A stretch of 64,000 bases of DNA, taken from positions 62,001 through 126,000 of the forward strand of contig JALHMC010000006.1 of the NCBI GenBank assembly GCA_022844225.1. Reading direction: 5' to 3'. The stretch comes from Hyphomicrobiaceae bacterium. Its GTDB lineage: Bacteria > Pseudomonadota > Alphaproteobacteria > Rhizobiales > Hyphomicrobiaceae. This document shows, piece after piece, positions 54,592-62,438 of this stretch. Position 1 is the stretch's first letter; each line of letters starts with the position of its first letter. Below the pieces are notes generated by a model. It was not told the origin of the DNA. It saw only the letters and a program-made list of their open reading frames with translations, and ran no database searches. Both the position numbers and the translations under genes were made by a program.

Positions 54592-55809
54592 ATGTCCAGC
54601 CAACCGCACGGCCCGCTGCAGGGCGTGAAGGTCGTCTCCTGTTCGACGGCGCAGGCCGGAACCGTGCCTTACATGCTGATGGCTGACCTCGGCGCCGAGG
54701 TCATCAAGATCGAAACACCGAACGGCGGCGACAACTCCCGCACCATGTCGATCCTACCGGGGATGCCGAGTTCGTTCTTCGAGACGAACAACCGCGGCGT
54801 CAAGAGCGTGACGCTCAACCTGAAGAGCGCGGAAGGCCAGGCGATCCTGAAGAAGCTCGTCGCCCGCGCTGACATCTTCGGCCAGAATTTCCGTCCCGGC
54901 GCCGCCGAGAAGAACGGTTTTGGCTACGAGGAGCTGAGCAAGGTCAACCCCAAGCTCGTCTACATCTCGATCTCGGGTTATGGCCCCGACGGCCCGAACG
55001 CGCATCTGCCGGGCACCGACTCCATGGCCCAGGCGCTCGGCGGGATCGCGCAGGCCTACGCCACGCCCGGCCAGCCGATGAAGACCGGCATAGCCTCCGT
55101 CGCCGACGAGACGTGCGCCTTCCTCGCGTTCGGTGGAGCGCTGGCGGCGCTGACCCACGCGCGCACCACCGGCCAGGGCCAGAAGGTCGAACTGTCGCTG
55201 CTCGGCGGCATTGTGCGCCTGCTCGGATGGACGTTCCAGACCACGATGTGGCGCGGCACTGACCCTGTCACGGGCCAGGCTCGCGTCGCGGGAACGAAGG
55301 AGCGGCCCGCCATGTCGGCGTCCTTCAACGATCGTGACGGCAAGCCGTTCGTCTTCCAGCTGGCGCGCGACCAGTGGAAGGAGGCGATGACCTCGCTCGG
55401 CTTCTACGATCGGATTACCGAGGCGGGATTCGGTCATCTCGGCGTTGCCATGGAATCCGACGCCAAGCGCGAGGAATTGCTGGCCCTGCTGGGTCGTCTC
55501 TTCGCGACTGGCTCGCGCGACGAGTGGGTGTCGAAGCTCCGTGCCGGCGACATCGTCTCGGCGCCGATCAACACCATACTTGAAGCTGCCGTCGATCCGG
55601 ACGTGGTCGCCAACGGCTATGTCGCCGAGATGGATTATCCCGAGCACGGCAAGCGCCTCAAGGTACACGGAACTCCGTGGAAGTTCTCTGAGACACCAGC
55701 CAAGATCGGTGTCGCCCCGAAGCTCGGCGAGCACAACGACGAGGTGCTGGCATCGCTCGGCTACAGCAAGGCGGAGATCGCGGGACTGCGGGAGCGCAAG
55801 GCGATCTGA
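54592..55809 (+). CDS. CaiB/BaiF family protein lacking the usual catalytic acidic residue
   Basis: 405 aa from ATG 54592 (GGAGGA upstream). Family parts are GVKVVSCSTAQAGTVPYMLM, ADLGAEVIKIETPNGGDNSR, NLKSAEGQAILKKLV and ISISGYGPDGPNAHLPGTDS. The residue aligned to catalytic Asp/Glu (D219 in the window's other CaiB, VDVAMVDG) is Gly205 here (VELSLLGGIVRL). It may be inactive as a classical transferase, act with another residue, or need a partner. Otherwise the gene is full length and intact. Confidence 0.9.
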   Translation: MSSQPHGPLQGVKVVSCSTAQAGTVPYMLMADLGAEVIKIETPNGGDNSRTMSILPGMPSSFFETNNRGVKSVTLNLKSAEGQAILKKLVARADIFGQNFRPGAAEKNGFGYEELSKVNPKLVYISISGYGPDGPNAHLPGTDSMAQALGGIAQAYATPGQPMKTGIASVADETCAFLAFGGALAALTHARTTGQGQKVELSLLGGIVRLLGWTFQTTMWRGTDPVTGQARVAGTKERPAMSASFNDRDGKPFVFQLARDQWKEAMTSLGFYDRITEAGFGHLGVAMESDAKREELLALLGRLFATGSRDEWVSKLRAGDIVSAPINTILEAAVDPDVVANGYVAEMDYPEHGKRLKVHGTPWKFSETPAKIGVAPKLGEHNDEVLASLGYSKAEIAGLRERKAI

Positions 55810-55837
55810 GCCGCCTGTCTTTGCAGAAAGCTGAAGC

Positions 55838-56581
55838 ATGAAGTCGGTCTTGATCACCGGAGGCAGTCGCGGGATCGGTCGTGCGACGGCACTCATCGCC
55901 GCGTCGCGCGGTTGGAACGTGGCAATCAATTACGTGCGCGACGAGGCATCCGCCAAGGACACCCGGGCCGCGATCGAGCGGGCCGGCGGCAAGGCCATCT
56001 GCATCAAAGGCGACATTGCACGGGAAGCAGACGTGACGGCGATGTTCGCGACGGCCGCGAAAGAGTTCGGTAGCCTGGATGGCGTGGTCATCAATGCGGG
56101 CGTGGTCGCTCCGGCGATGACGCTGGCGGAGATGTCGGGCGAGCGGCTGGAGCGGATGTTCCGCATCAACGTTCTCGGCTCGTATTTGTGCGCCCGCGAG
56201 GCCGTTCGGCACTTGTCACGAGCAGGGTCCGGCAGGGGCGGCTCGATCGTCAACGTCTCGTCTTTGGCGGCGCGCACGGGCTCGCCCGGCGAGTACGTCG
56301 ACTACGCCGGCGCGAAAGCGGCCATGGACACGATGACCGTCGGCCTCGCCAAGGAGGCTGGACCGCTCGGCATCCGGGTCAATGCCGTGAGACCGGCCTT
56401 TATCGACACCGAGATCCATGCCACCTCGGGCAACCCGGATCGCGCACGCATCCTCGGTAAGCAGACGCCTCTTGGTCGCGAGGGAACAGCCGACGAAGTC
56501 GGCGAGGCGATCTTGTGGCTTTTGTCGGACGCGTCATCGTATGTGACGGGTGCATTGATCGACATGGCAGGCGGACGTTGA
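55838..56581 (+). CDS. Short-chain dehydrogenase/reductase (SDR)
   Basis: 247-aa classical SDR. TGGSRGIG is at residues 7-14, NAG at 86-88, Ser141 (VNVSSLAA), Tyr156 and Lys160 (YAGAK). An Arg/Asn-containing loop after strand 2 (NYVRDEA) suggests NADP preference. The C-terminus SSYVTGALIDMAGGR is typical of glucose-1-dehydrogenase-like and hydroxyacyl-CoA SDRs. In this CoA cluster it may oxidise a hydroxyacyl-CoA, comparable to BadH in alicyclic acid breakdown; this is inference. Confidence 0.92.
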   Translation: MKSVLITGGSRGIGRATALIAASRGWNVAINYVRDEASAKDTRAAIERAGGKAICIKGDIAREADVTAMFATAAKEFGSLDGVVINAGVVAPAMTLAEMSGERLERMFRINVLGSYLCAREAVRHLSRAGSGRGGSIVNVSSLAARTGSPGEYVDYAGAKAAMDTMTVGLAKEAGPLGIRVNAVRPAFIDTEIHATSGNPDRARILGKQTPLGREGTADEVGEAILWLLSDASSYVTGALIDMAGGR

Positions 56582-56608
56582 AGTCGCCAGCTGCTGAGAG
56601 GACCCCGA

Positions 56609-57757
56609 ATGGACCCGACCTTGCCGGACGAGCTGCGCTCTATCCAGGAAACCGCCCGTCGTTTCGCGATCGAGAAGATCGCGCCCGGCTACATGACGCG
56701 CGAGGCGGAAGGGCGCATCGACCGTGCTCTCATCCGCGAGATCGGAGCCCTGGGGCTGATCGCACCGGAAATCCCTGAAAGCCTGGGTGGGCTGGGCCTA
56801 CCGAGCCTGACCAGCGGGCTCATCGCCGAGGCCATCGGCTATGCCGATCCGAACGTCGCCTACCTGCAGATCCTGGGCTCTCTCAACGCCAAGATCATCG
56901 CGAGCCACGCCGCGCCCGACCTCGCGCGCCAGTGGCTTCCCCGCCTCGTCTCGGGGGAGGTCGTAGTGTCGCTGGGCTTGACCGAGCCCCGCGGCGGATC
57001 TGATGCCGCCAATCTCGTTCTGTCCGCCCGCCGCGACGGCGACCGCTACATCCTGAAGGGCGAGAAGTCCTCGATCAGCATGGCCGACCAGGCCGACGCC
57101 ATCGTGCTGTTCGCGCGAAGTGGGCCGGTCGAGGCGAGAGGCCGTGGCGTCAGCGCCTTCCTCATTCCGATGAGCACGCCAGGGATCACGACGCAGCGCT
57201 ATCGCGATCTCGGTAGCCATGCCGTCGGCCGCTGCTCGATCTTCTTCGACGATGTCGTCGTGCCGGCCGCGTGGCGCCTTGCCGAGGAGGGGCAGGGCTT
57301 CGTCCAGGTCATGCAGGGTTTCGATTTCTCGCGCGCGTTGATCGGGCTGCAGGTGCTGGGTGCCGCACAAGCCTCACTCGACGAGTCATGGGCCTATACG
57401 CAGCAGCGCGAGGCGTTTGGTGCTCCGTTGGCCCGCAACCAGGGCGTGACATTCCCGTTGGCCGAGGCCGAGACGATGGTCTCGGCGGCACGTCAGCTCT
57501 GCTATCACACGCTGCGCCTGAAGGACGCCGGCCTGCCACACACCGCCGAGGCGGCCATGTGCAAATGGCTCGGCCCCAAGACGGCCGTCGACGTCATCCA
57601 CCAGTGCCTGTTGACCCACGGCCACTACGGATGGTCGCTTGACTTGCCCCACCAGCAGCGGCTTCGCGACGTCATGGGCCTCGAGATCGGCGACGGCACC
57701 GCCCAGATCATGAAGATGATCATCTCCCGCGAGCGGCTGGGGAACCGGAGAGGATAG
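56609..57757 (+). CDS. Acyl-CoA dehydrogenase (cyclohexanecarboxyl-CoA dehydrogenase-like)
   Basis: 382-aa dehydrogenase with both halves of the active site in one chain. Motifs: LGLTEPRGGSDAANLVLSAR, LKGEKSSISMADQADAIVLF, REAFGAPLARNQGVTFPLAE, the modified flavin loop HQCLLTHGHYGWSLDLPHQQ, and a C-terminal LEIGDGTAQIMKMIISRERL, where the usual Glu of YEGT is Asp (GDGT). This ending recalls dehydrogenases for cyclic carboxyl-CoA esters, but substrate choice is not proven. It follows the SDR by 28 bases. Confidence 0.9.
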   Translation: MDPTLPDELRSIQETARRFAIEKIAPGYMTREAEGRIDRALIREIGALGLIAPEIPESLGGLGLPSLTSGLIAEAIGYADPNVAYLQILGSLNAKIIASHAAPDLARQWLPRLVSGEVVVSLGLTEPRGGSDAANLVLSARRDGDRYILKGEKSSISMADQADAIVLFARSGPVEARGRGVSAFLIPMSTPGITTQRYRDLGSHAVGRCSIFFDDVVVPAAWRLAEEGQGFVQVMQGFDFSRALIGLQVLGAAQASLDESWAYTQQREAFGAPLARNQGVTFPLAEAETMVSAARQLCYHTLRLKDAGLPHTAEAAMCKWLGPKTAVDVIHQCLLTHGHYGWSLDLPHQQRLRDVMGLEIGDGTAQIMKMIISRERLGNRRG

Positions 57758-57813
57758 ACGGGACCCGTGCGTGGGCCCGTCGTGTGCGTTTGGAGCATGT
57801 GACTCGAGGGCCG

Positions 57814-58782
57814 CTACTCCATGCTGAGCTTGAGTTCCTTCGCAAGCGCGCCGAACCGCTCGGTGTCCTTCTTCAGGATTGCGGCCAGATCTTCCGGTGT
57901 GCCGGCCTTCGGACGAAGCGAAACGCGCGCGAGCTGCGCCTTGTATTCATCGGTTTTCGCGATCCGGTTCATTTCCTCGGCCATCCTGCGAACGATGGGT
58001 TCGGGAGTGCCTGCGGGTGCGAAGAGGCCGAACCACCAGATGTCGTCCAGCTGGGGATAAGCCTCACGAAGCGTCGGAATGTCCGGGAAGTCGGGATGGC
58101 GCTCGCTGTCGAACACGGCAAGCAGCTTCACCGTACCCGCCTTCACATGCGGCATCGCGTTGGGGTCGAGATAGAGCTGAGTTACACCCTTCAGGAAGTC
58201 GGGCAGCGCTTCGCCTGCGCCCCGATAGGCGACCTGCGTGAGCTGGATGCCGGCCGCACGCGCGAACAGTTCCGAAAAGAGATGCGCCGCCGTGCCTTGA
58301 CCTGGGTTGCCGAAATTGAGCTTCCCCGGATTGTTCTTGGCGTAAGCGACCAGCTCGGCGAGCGAATTGGCCGGAACCGACGGATGCACGGTGAGCAGTT
58401 GTGTGCCGTCGATGAAGTAGCTGACGGGCGCGAGGTCCTTCTGCATGTCGATTGAAAGTTTGCGCAGGTTCGGCAGGATCGCGGCCGTCGACGATGACAT
58501 GACGACGTAGGTGTAGCCATCGGGTGTCGCTTTGGCAGCGAATTCAGCACCGATCGCGCCGGAGGCACCACCCCGGTTCTCGACAATGAATTGCTGGCCG
58601 AGACCTTTCGACAAATGCTCCACGAGCGGGCGTGTCGCATTGTCGAGCGAGCCACCGGGGGCAGCCACGACAACGATTCTCACGGGCTTCTGTGGCCAGG
58701 GTGCGGACTGCGAAATTGCGGGCGTCGCAGTCGCCGCGGCCATCGCCAGGACTGCAAGAACGCTTTTGACAAGTGTGTACAT
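57814..58782 (-). CDS. Bug family (TctC-like) solute receptor
   Basis: 322-aa periplasmic receptor with a Sec signal peptide (MYTLVKSVLAVLAMAAATAT, cleavage near ISQSA). Family motifs: WPQKPVRIVVVAAPGGSLDN, FIVENRGGASGAIGAEFAAK, TPDGYTYVVMSSSTAA and GKLNFGNPGQGTAAHLF. No tctA/tctB gene accompanies it, so it is an orphan that may use the TctAB pair near the window start or another one. It is the last gene of a minus-strand group with ECH and an esterase. Confidence 0.95.
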   Translation of the reverse strand: MYTLVKSVLAVLAMAAATATPAISQSAPWPQKPVRIVVVAAPGGSLDNATRPLVEHLSKGLGQQFIVENRGGASGAIGAEFAAKATPDGYTYVVMSSSTAAILPNLRKLSIDMQKDLAPVSYFIDGTQLLTVHPSVPANSLAELVAYAKNNPGKLNFGNPGQGTAAHLFSELFARAAGIQLTQVAYRGAGEALPDFLKGVTQLYLDPNAMPHVKAGTVKLLAVFDSERHPDFPDIPTLREAYPQLDDIWWFGLFAPAGTPEPIVRRMAEEMNRIAKTDEYKAQLARVSLRPKAGTPEDLAAILKKDTERFGALAKELKLSME

Positions 58783-58847
58783 CGTGCTCCCTTCGATGAA
58801 GTTAGAACGCTTCTTTTGGCGCTCGCCAACGATGTGCTCCTCTTGGG

Positions 58848-58876
58848 CATTCCCGCACGTTGGCCTAGCGGGAATG
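58848..58876. other. Hairpin between ECH and Bug receptor genes
   Basis: CATTCCCGC (58848-58856) and GCGGGAATG (58868-58876) are exact complements around an 11-base loop, in the 107-base gap between the two minus-strand genes. There is no T-run on either strand, so a processing or stabilising role is as likely as termination. Confidence 0.4.
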
Positions 58877-58889
58877 GCGCGGAAAAGGC

Positions 58890-59687
58890 CTACTTCTTTT
58901 CCAAGCCCGGCATCCGGTAGCGATCCTGCGGGTCGAGCCAGCCTTTGAAGTCGGGCTTGCGCTTGGCGGCGAAGGCGGCGCGGCTCTCGATCAGGTCGCT
59001 CTTGTCTCCGTGTTCGTGCAGTTTCTTGGCGAGCTCCTGGTGCGCGTCGGAAGGCTCGGGGCGCATCAGACGCATCATGTGCACCGTGTTGACGCGCGAC
59101 GCCGGTGGCAGCGTCAGCATGTGCTCGGCCATCTTGATCGCGGTTGGGATCAGCTCGGCCTGCGGCGCGATCCGGTTGATGAAGCCGATCTGGTGGAAGC
59201 GCTCGGCCGTGAAGCGGAAGCCGAGCGCCATCTCCATCGCGATAGGATAAGGCACATTGGCGAGATGGCCGTGGTTGTAGCCACCGAGAAGCCAGCGCTT
59301 CGCCTCGCTGACTTCGAATACGGCCTCCGGCACCGCGACCCGCAGATCCGTGCGCTCCACCAGCATGAAGCCGCCACCCATCGCGAAGCCGTTGACGGCC
59401 GCGATCACCGGCTTTTCCAGCGTCCCTTCCATGAACGGGTCGGGGATCGAGGGCCGCGTGCCGCCGGGCTTCTTTGCCGCGAGCGATTCCTTCATGTCCT
59501 CGCCCGCACAGAAGCCGCGGCCCGTGCCGGTGAATATCGCCACTTCCAGCTCCTTGGAATGGCGGAACTCGGTCCAGGTCTCGGCGAGCATCTGGCGCAT
59601 CTCGGTGTTGAGTGCGTTCAGGTTCTCCGGTCGGTTCATGCGAACGACCAGGATTTGTCCGTGCCGTTCGGTCTCGACGACAGCCAT
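58890..59687 (-). CDS. Enoyl-CoA hydratase/isomerase family protein
   Basis: 265-aa crotonase-fold protein. N-terminal MAVVETERHGQILVVRMNRP and NLNALNTEMRQMLAETWTEF, oxyanion region FTGTGRGFCAGEDMKESLAA, and VNGFAMGGGFMLVERTDLRV. The usual first hydratase Glu position appears as Met (GGGFML), so simple hydration is uncertain. The C-terminus FKGWLDPQDRYRMPGLEKK is longer than minimal. It lies downstream of the HSL-type esterase gene. Confidence 0.92.
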   Translation of the reverse strand: MAVVETERHGQILVVRMNRPENLNALNTEMRQMLAETWTEFRHSKELEVAIFTGTGRGFCAGEDMKESLAAKKPGGTRPSIPDPFMEGTLEKPVIAAVNGFAMGGGFMLVERTDLRVAVPEAVFEVSEAKRWLLGGYNHGHLANVPYPIAMEMALGFRFTAERFHQIGFINRIAPQAELIPTAIKMAEHMLTLPPASRVNTVHMMRLMRPEPSDAHQELAKKLHEHGDKSDLIESRAAFAAKRKPDFKGWLDPQDRYRMPGLEKK

Positions 59688-59734
59688 GGGGTTGCCTTTC
59701 CTTCTGCAGAGCTATGGTTATTTCGGGTTTTCGA

Positions 59735-60685
59735 TCAGCAGAGCCGCTCGCGCATCCGGCGCGCGATCAGCGCCAGCATCTCGCGGGAGGTTTCGCTCTC
59801 CTTCGTCCAACCGAGAAAGCCGTGGGGATGCCCGGGAGCTTCCGCGACCTCCACTTCGACGCCAGCGTCCTTGAGACGCTTCGCATAGGCAAGTCCTTCG
59901 TCGACGAGCGGGTCGAGGCCGGCGAGGATGACGAGCGCGGGTGGTTGTCCCGCGAGCGATGCGGACAGCAGCGGCGAGGCGCGCGGGTCTGTCGCCTGGG
60001 CGGCATTGGCGAGATACATATCGATGTACGCCCGCATGCGCGCCTCGGTCAGCGGATAGCCGGTCCCGAGATCCTTGTATGAGGGCTGCGAGCACGTCAG
60101 GTCGGTCACGGGATAGACGAGGGCCTGGAACCGCAAGGCGCTCCCCAACTCCGCCGTGAGCGCCTGCGCCGCCGCTGCGGCCAGATTTCCGCCGGCACTA
60201 TCGCCACCGATCGCCAGCCGCCGGGGATCGACGCCAATGTCGGCTCCGGACCGCACGACCCACCGCGTGACCGCGATCATGTCGTCGAAGCCGGCCGGAA
60301 ACTTGTGCTCGGGCGCAAGCCGGTAATCCACCGAGACGACGACCACGCCCGCGTCCCGGCAGATCGTGCGGCAGACGGTGTCGGCCATGTCGAGATCACC
60401 GACCACGAAGCCGCCGCCATGGGCGTGGATATAGCCCGGCAGTTGGCGGCCGGCGCTCGCCTCGGGCCAGTACATGCGGACAGGCACCTTGCAACCGTCG
60501 CTCTCGACAACCCGGTTCTCCATGCGGCCGACGGGCGGGGGCGGCGCCGCGAGGCGCGCATTGCGGCGCTTGGCGTAAGCGCGCATCTCGGGCACCGGGA
60601 CCGGCGGCACGATGTCTTTGTCCAGCTCGGCAATGATATCCATGATACGCCGGGCTTCCGACGCGACGGGCGCAATCTTGCGCAT
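59735..60685 (-). CDS. Alpha/beta hydrolase, HSL family (carboxylesterase)
   Basis: 316 aa from ATG 60685 (GAAGGAGAG upstream); the ORF-track start at 60739 adds 18 residues. The HSL-type oxyanion motif HGGG is at 89-92 (IHAHGGGFVVGD), YRLAPEHKFPAG follows, the nucleophile Ser163 is in GGDSAGG, the Asp lies near LAGLDPLVDEG, and the His in PGHPHGFLG. Substrates are usually short acyl esters. It may release a carboxylic acid for the CoA cluster; this is inference. Confidence 0.94.
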   Translation of the reverse strand: MRKIAPVASEARRIMDIIAELDKDIVPPVPVPEMRAYAKRRNARLAAPPPPVGRMENRVVESDGCKVPVRMYWPEASAGRQLPGYIHAHGGGFVVGDLDMADTVCRTICRDAGVVVVSVDYRLAPEHKFPAGFDDMIAVTRWVVRSGADIGVDPRRLAIGGDSAGGNLAAAAAQALTAELGSALRFQALVYPVTDLTCSQPSYKDLGTGYPLTEARMRAYIDMYLANAAQATDPRASPLLSASLAGQPPALVILAGLDPLVDEGLAYAKRLKDAGVEVEVAEAPGHPHGFLGWTKESETSREMLALIARRMRERLC

Positions 60686-60977
60686 GGGTCTCTCCTTCGC
60701 ATGGTCTTGTATGGACCGTTGACCAACTATGGCATCCAAATTTCAGCGGAGGCGAGCCCCTTTCGCAAAACGCCCTCGACGGTAGTGCGGACGCGCCGAG
60801 GATCGGCCGGCTGGACTTGGGGCGCCGTACGGACAGGGCGGCAGATGACCTGTGCGGATTGATGCTATGGACCTGCCGCTGTGGAAGCTCCACAATCGGC
60901 GGCTGCGAGTCGTGGAACCAGGCGGTTTTCAATCTCAACCGGATGACATGGGCAGAAAAGTCAAAGTGGGCAGCGCG

Positions 60978-61745
60978 ATGTCGAGACCCGTTGTCGGTGT
61001 GATCGGCAACTCGCACATCGTCGAGAACCGCTTCCCCGCACAGATCTGTGGCGAGAAGAATTTGCGGGCCGTGGCGGAGGTAGCGGGTGCGCTGCCACTC
61101 GTCTTCGCCGGCGTACCCGACATCACCGACGTCGGCGCTCTACTCGAGGTGGTCGATGGGATTCTGCTGACCGGCGCGCGGGCGAACGTGCATCCGACTC
61201 GATTTCGGGCCGAACCGCACGCCAAGCACGAGCCCTATGATGAACGACGGGACTCTGTCGCCCTGTCACTCGTCGAGGCGTGTGTCGAGAAGGGCATCCC
61301 CATCTTCGGCATCTGCCGCGGACTGCAGGAGATGAATGTCGCGATGGGCGGCTCGCTCCACCCTGAAATCCGCGAGATCCCGGGGCGCATGAACCACCGC
61401 ATGCCGCGTCTCGAGAATGGTGAGATTCACCCCGATCCCACGGTCGTGTTCGCCGATCGCCACGACGTGACGCTCGTTCCCGACGGCGTCTTCGCGCGAC
61501 TGCTCGGGCGCGAGACGATCCGGGTCAACTCGCTGCATGGTCAAGGTATCGAGGAGCCCGGCCCCCGCGTGGTGATCGAGGGGCTCGCCGACGACGGCAC
61601 GGTCGAGGCGATTCGCATCGCCGACGCGCCCGCCTTCGCGCTGGGCGTCCAGTGGCACGCCGAGTACGAGGCGGCGAAGAACCCCATCAACCGCGTGCTG
61701 TTCGAGGCCTTCGGCACAGCCCTCGCAGCGCATAAGCGGGCGTGA
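60978..61745 (+). CDS. Gamma-glutamyl-gamma-aminobutyrate hydrolase family (class I amidotransferase, C26)
   Basis: 255 aa if started at ATG 60978, which opens on the first beta strand (RPVVGVIGNSHIVENRFPAQ); the ATG at 60948 or the ORF-track start at 60852 are alternatives without clear RBS. The nucleophile elbow is C113 in FGICRGLQEMNVAMGG, and the His-x-Glu pair is in VQWHAEYEA. SLHGQGIEEPG is typical of PuuD-like enzymes. No other polyamine catabolism gene is nearby, so the substrate is open. Confidence 0.92.
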   Translation: MSRPVVGVIGNSHIVENRFPAQICGEKNLRAVAEVAGALPLVFAGVPDITDVGALLEVVDGILLTGARANVHPTRFRAEPHAKHEPYDERRDSVALSLVEACVEKGIPIFGICRGLQEMNVAMGGSLHPEIREIPGRMNHRMPRLENGEIHPDPTVVFADRHDVTLVPDGVFARLLGRETIRVNSLHGQGIEEPGPRVVIEGLADDGTVEAIRIADAPAFALGVQWHAEYEAAKNPINRVLFEAFGTALAAHKRA

Positions 61746-61841
61746 GGGCGAGCAAACGGCAACGCGTCCCGCTCCCAGGGCGGTGCCGGTCCGGGTCGGC
61801 ACTCTCTGGTCAACCCTGGGGCAGGCGAATGCCGCAGTTGC

Positions 61842-62273
61842 TCAGACGGCGCCGACGCTCATCGGGATCGCGCCGTTGGTGGCGGCCCGCAGGAACGGAT
61901 AGCTCTCCCAGTCGTCGCAGAACGTGCGGTAGTCCTCGGTGATCTCCTCGCCCTTGGCGATGTCGCGCTTGGCGACGGACCAACCGAACACGTCGGCGTT
62001 CGGATAGACGCCGTAGCTGTTGGGATGGTCGGAGTGGTTCGTGAAGATCGCGTGGTCCGCGCAGTGGATCCAGTAGCCCTTCCACAGATAGGCGTACGTG
62101 GTGACGTGCTGCTGGGCGAGGGGCGGTAGGGCCTCGACCTCGGCAGGTGTAAGAACCTTGTCGAACCCCTCGACAAACTTCCACCACACCGTGCCGGCGG
62201 CAATCGGCTCGGCAGCGTAGAGCCCGAATCCGGCAATCGGACTGGGGGCAACGAACGTTGGCACCAAGAGCAT
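61842..62273 (-). CDS. SET-domain protein (putative lysine methyltransferase)
   Basis: 143 aa from ATG 62273; a GTG five codons earlier (62288) is the ORF-track choice. SET motifs in order: PIAGFGLYAAEPIAAGTVWW, the cofactor/pseudoknot motif IFTNHSDHPNSYG, and GEEITEDYRTFCDDW. The post-SET Cys cluster is absent. Bacterial SET proteins may methylate cellular proteins; the target is unknown. The gene converges with the amidotransferase and sits downstream of selB on the same strand. Confidence 0.9.
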   Translation of the reverse strand: MLLVPTFVAPSPIAGFGLYAAEPIAAGTVWWKFVEGFDKVLTPAEVEALPPLAQQHVTTYAYLWKGYWIHCADHAIFTNHSDHPNSYGVYPNADVFGWSVAKRDIAKGEEITEDYRTFCDDWESYPFLRAATNGAIPMSVGAV

Positions 62274-62438
62274 CTGGTAGACCCTCACGAAGACGACACG
62301 AGCAGAACCGCCCCGTCATTCACGGGCGAAGTTCATAAGAGGGCGCTCGGGTGTCGTCTATGCGTTTTGCTACGGTGTCATCGTTTTTTTATGTCGGCCG
62401 GCGGACGCGCCATCGGACTGCCTGACTAAGAGGCAATC

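Noticed and set aside
62289-62438. Possible selC (tRNA-Sec) next to selB
   Set aside because: No cloverleaf, long variable arm or 3' CCA-type acceptor could be traced in this gap.
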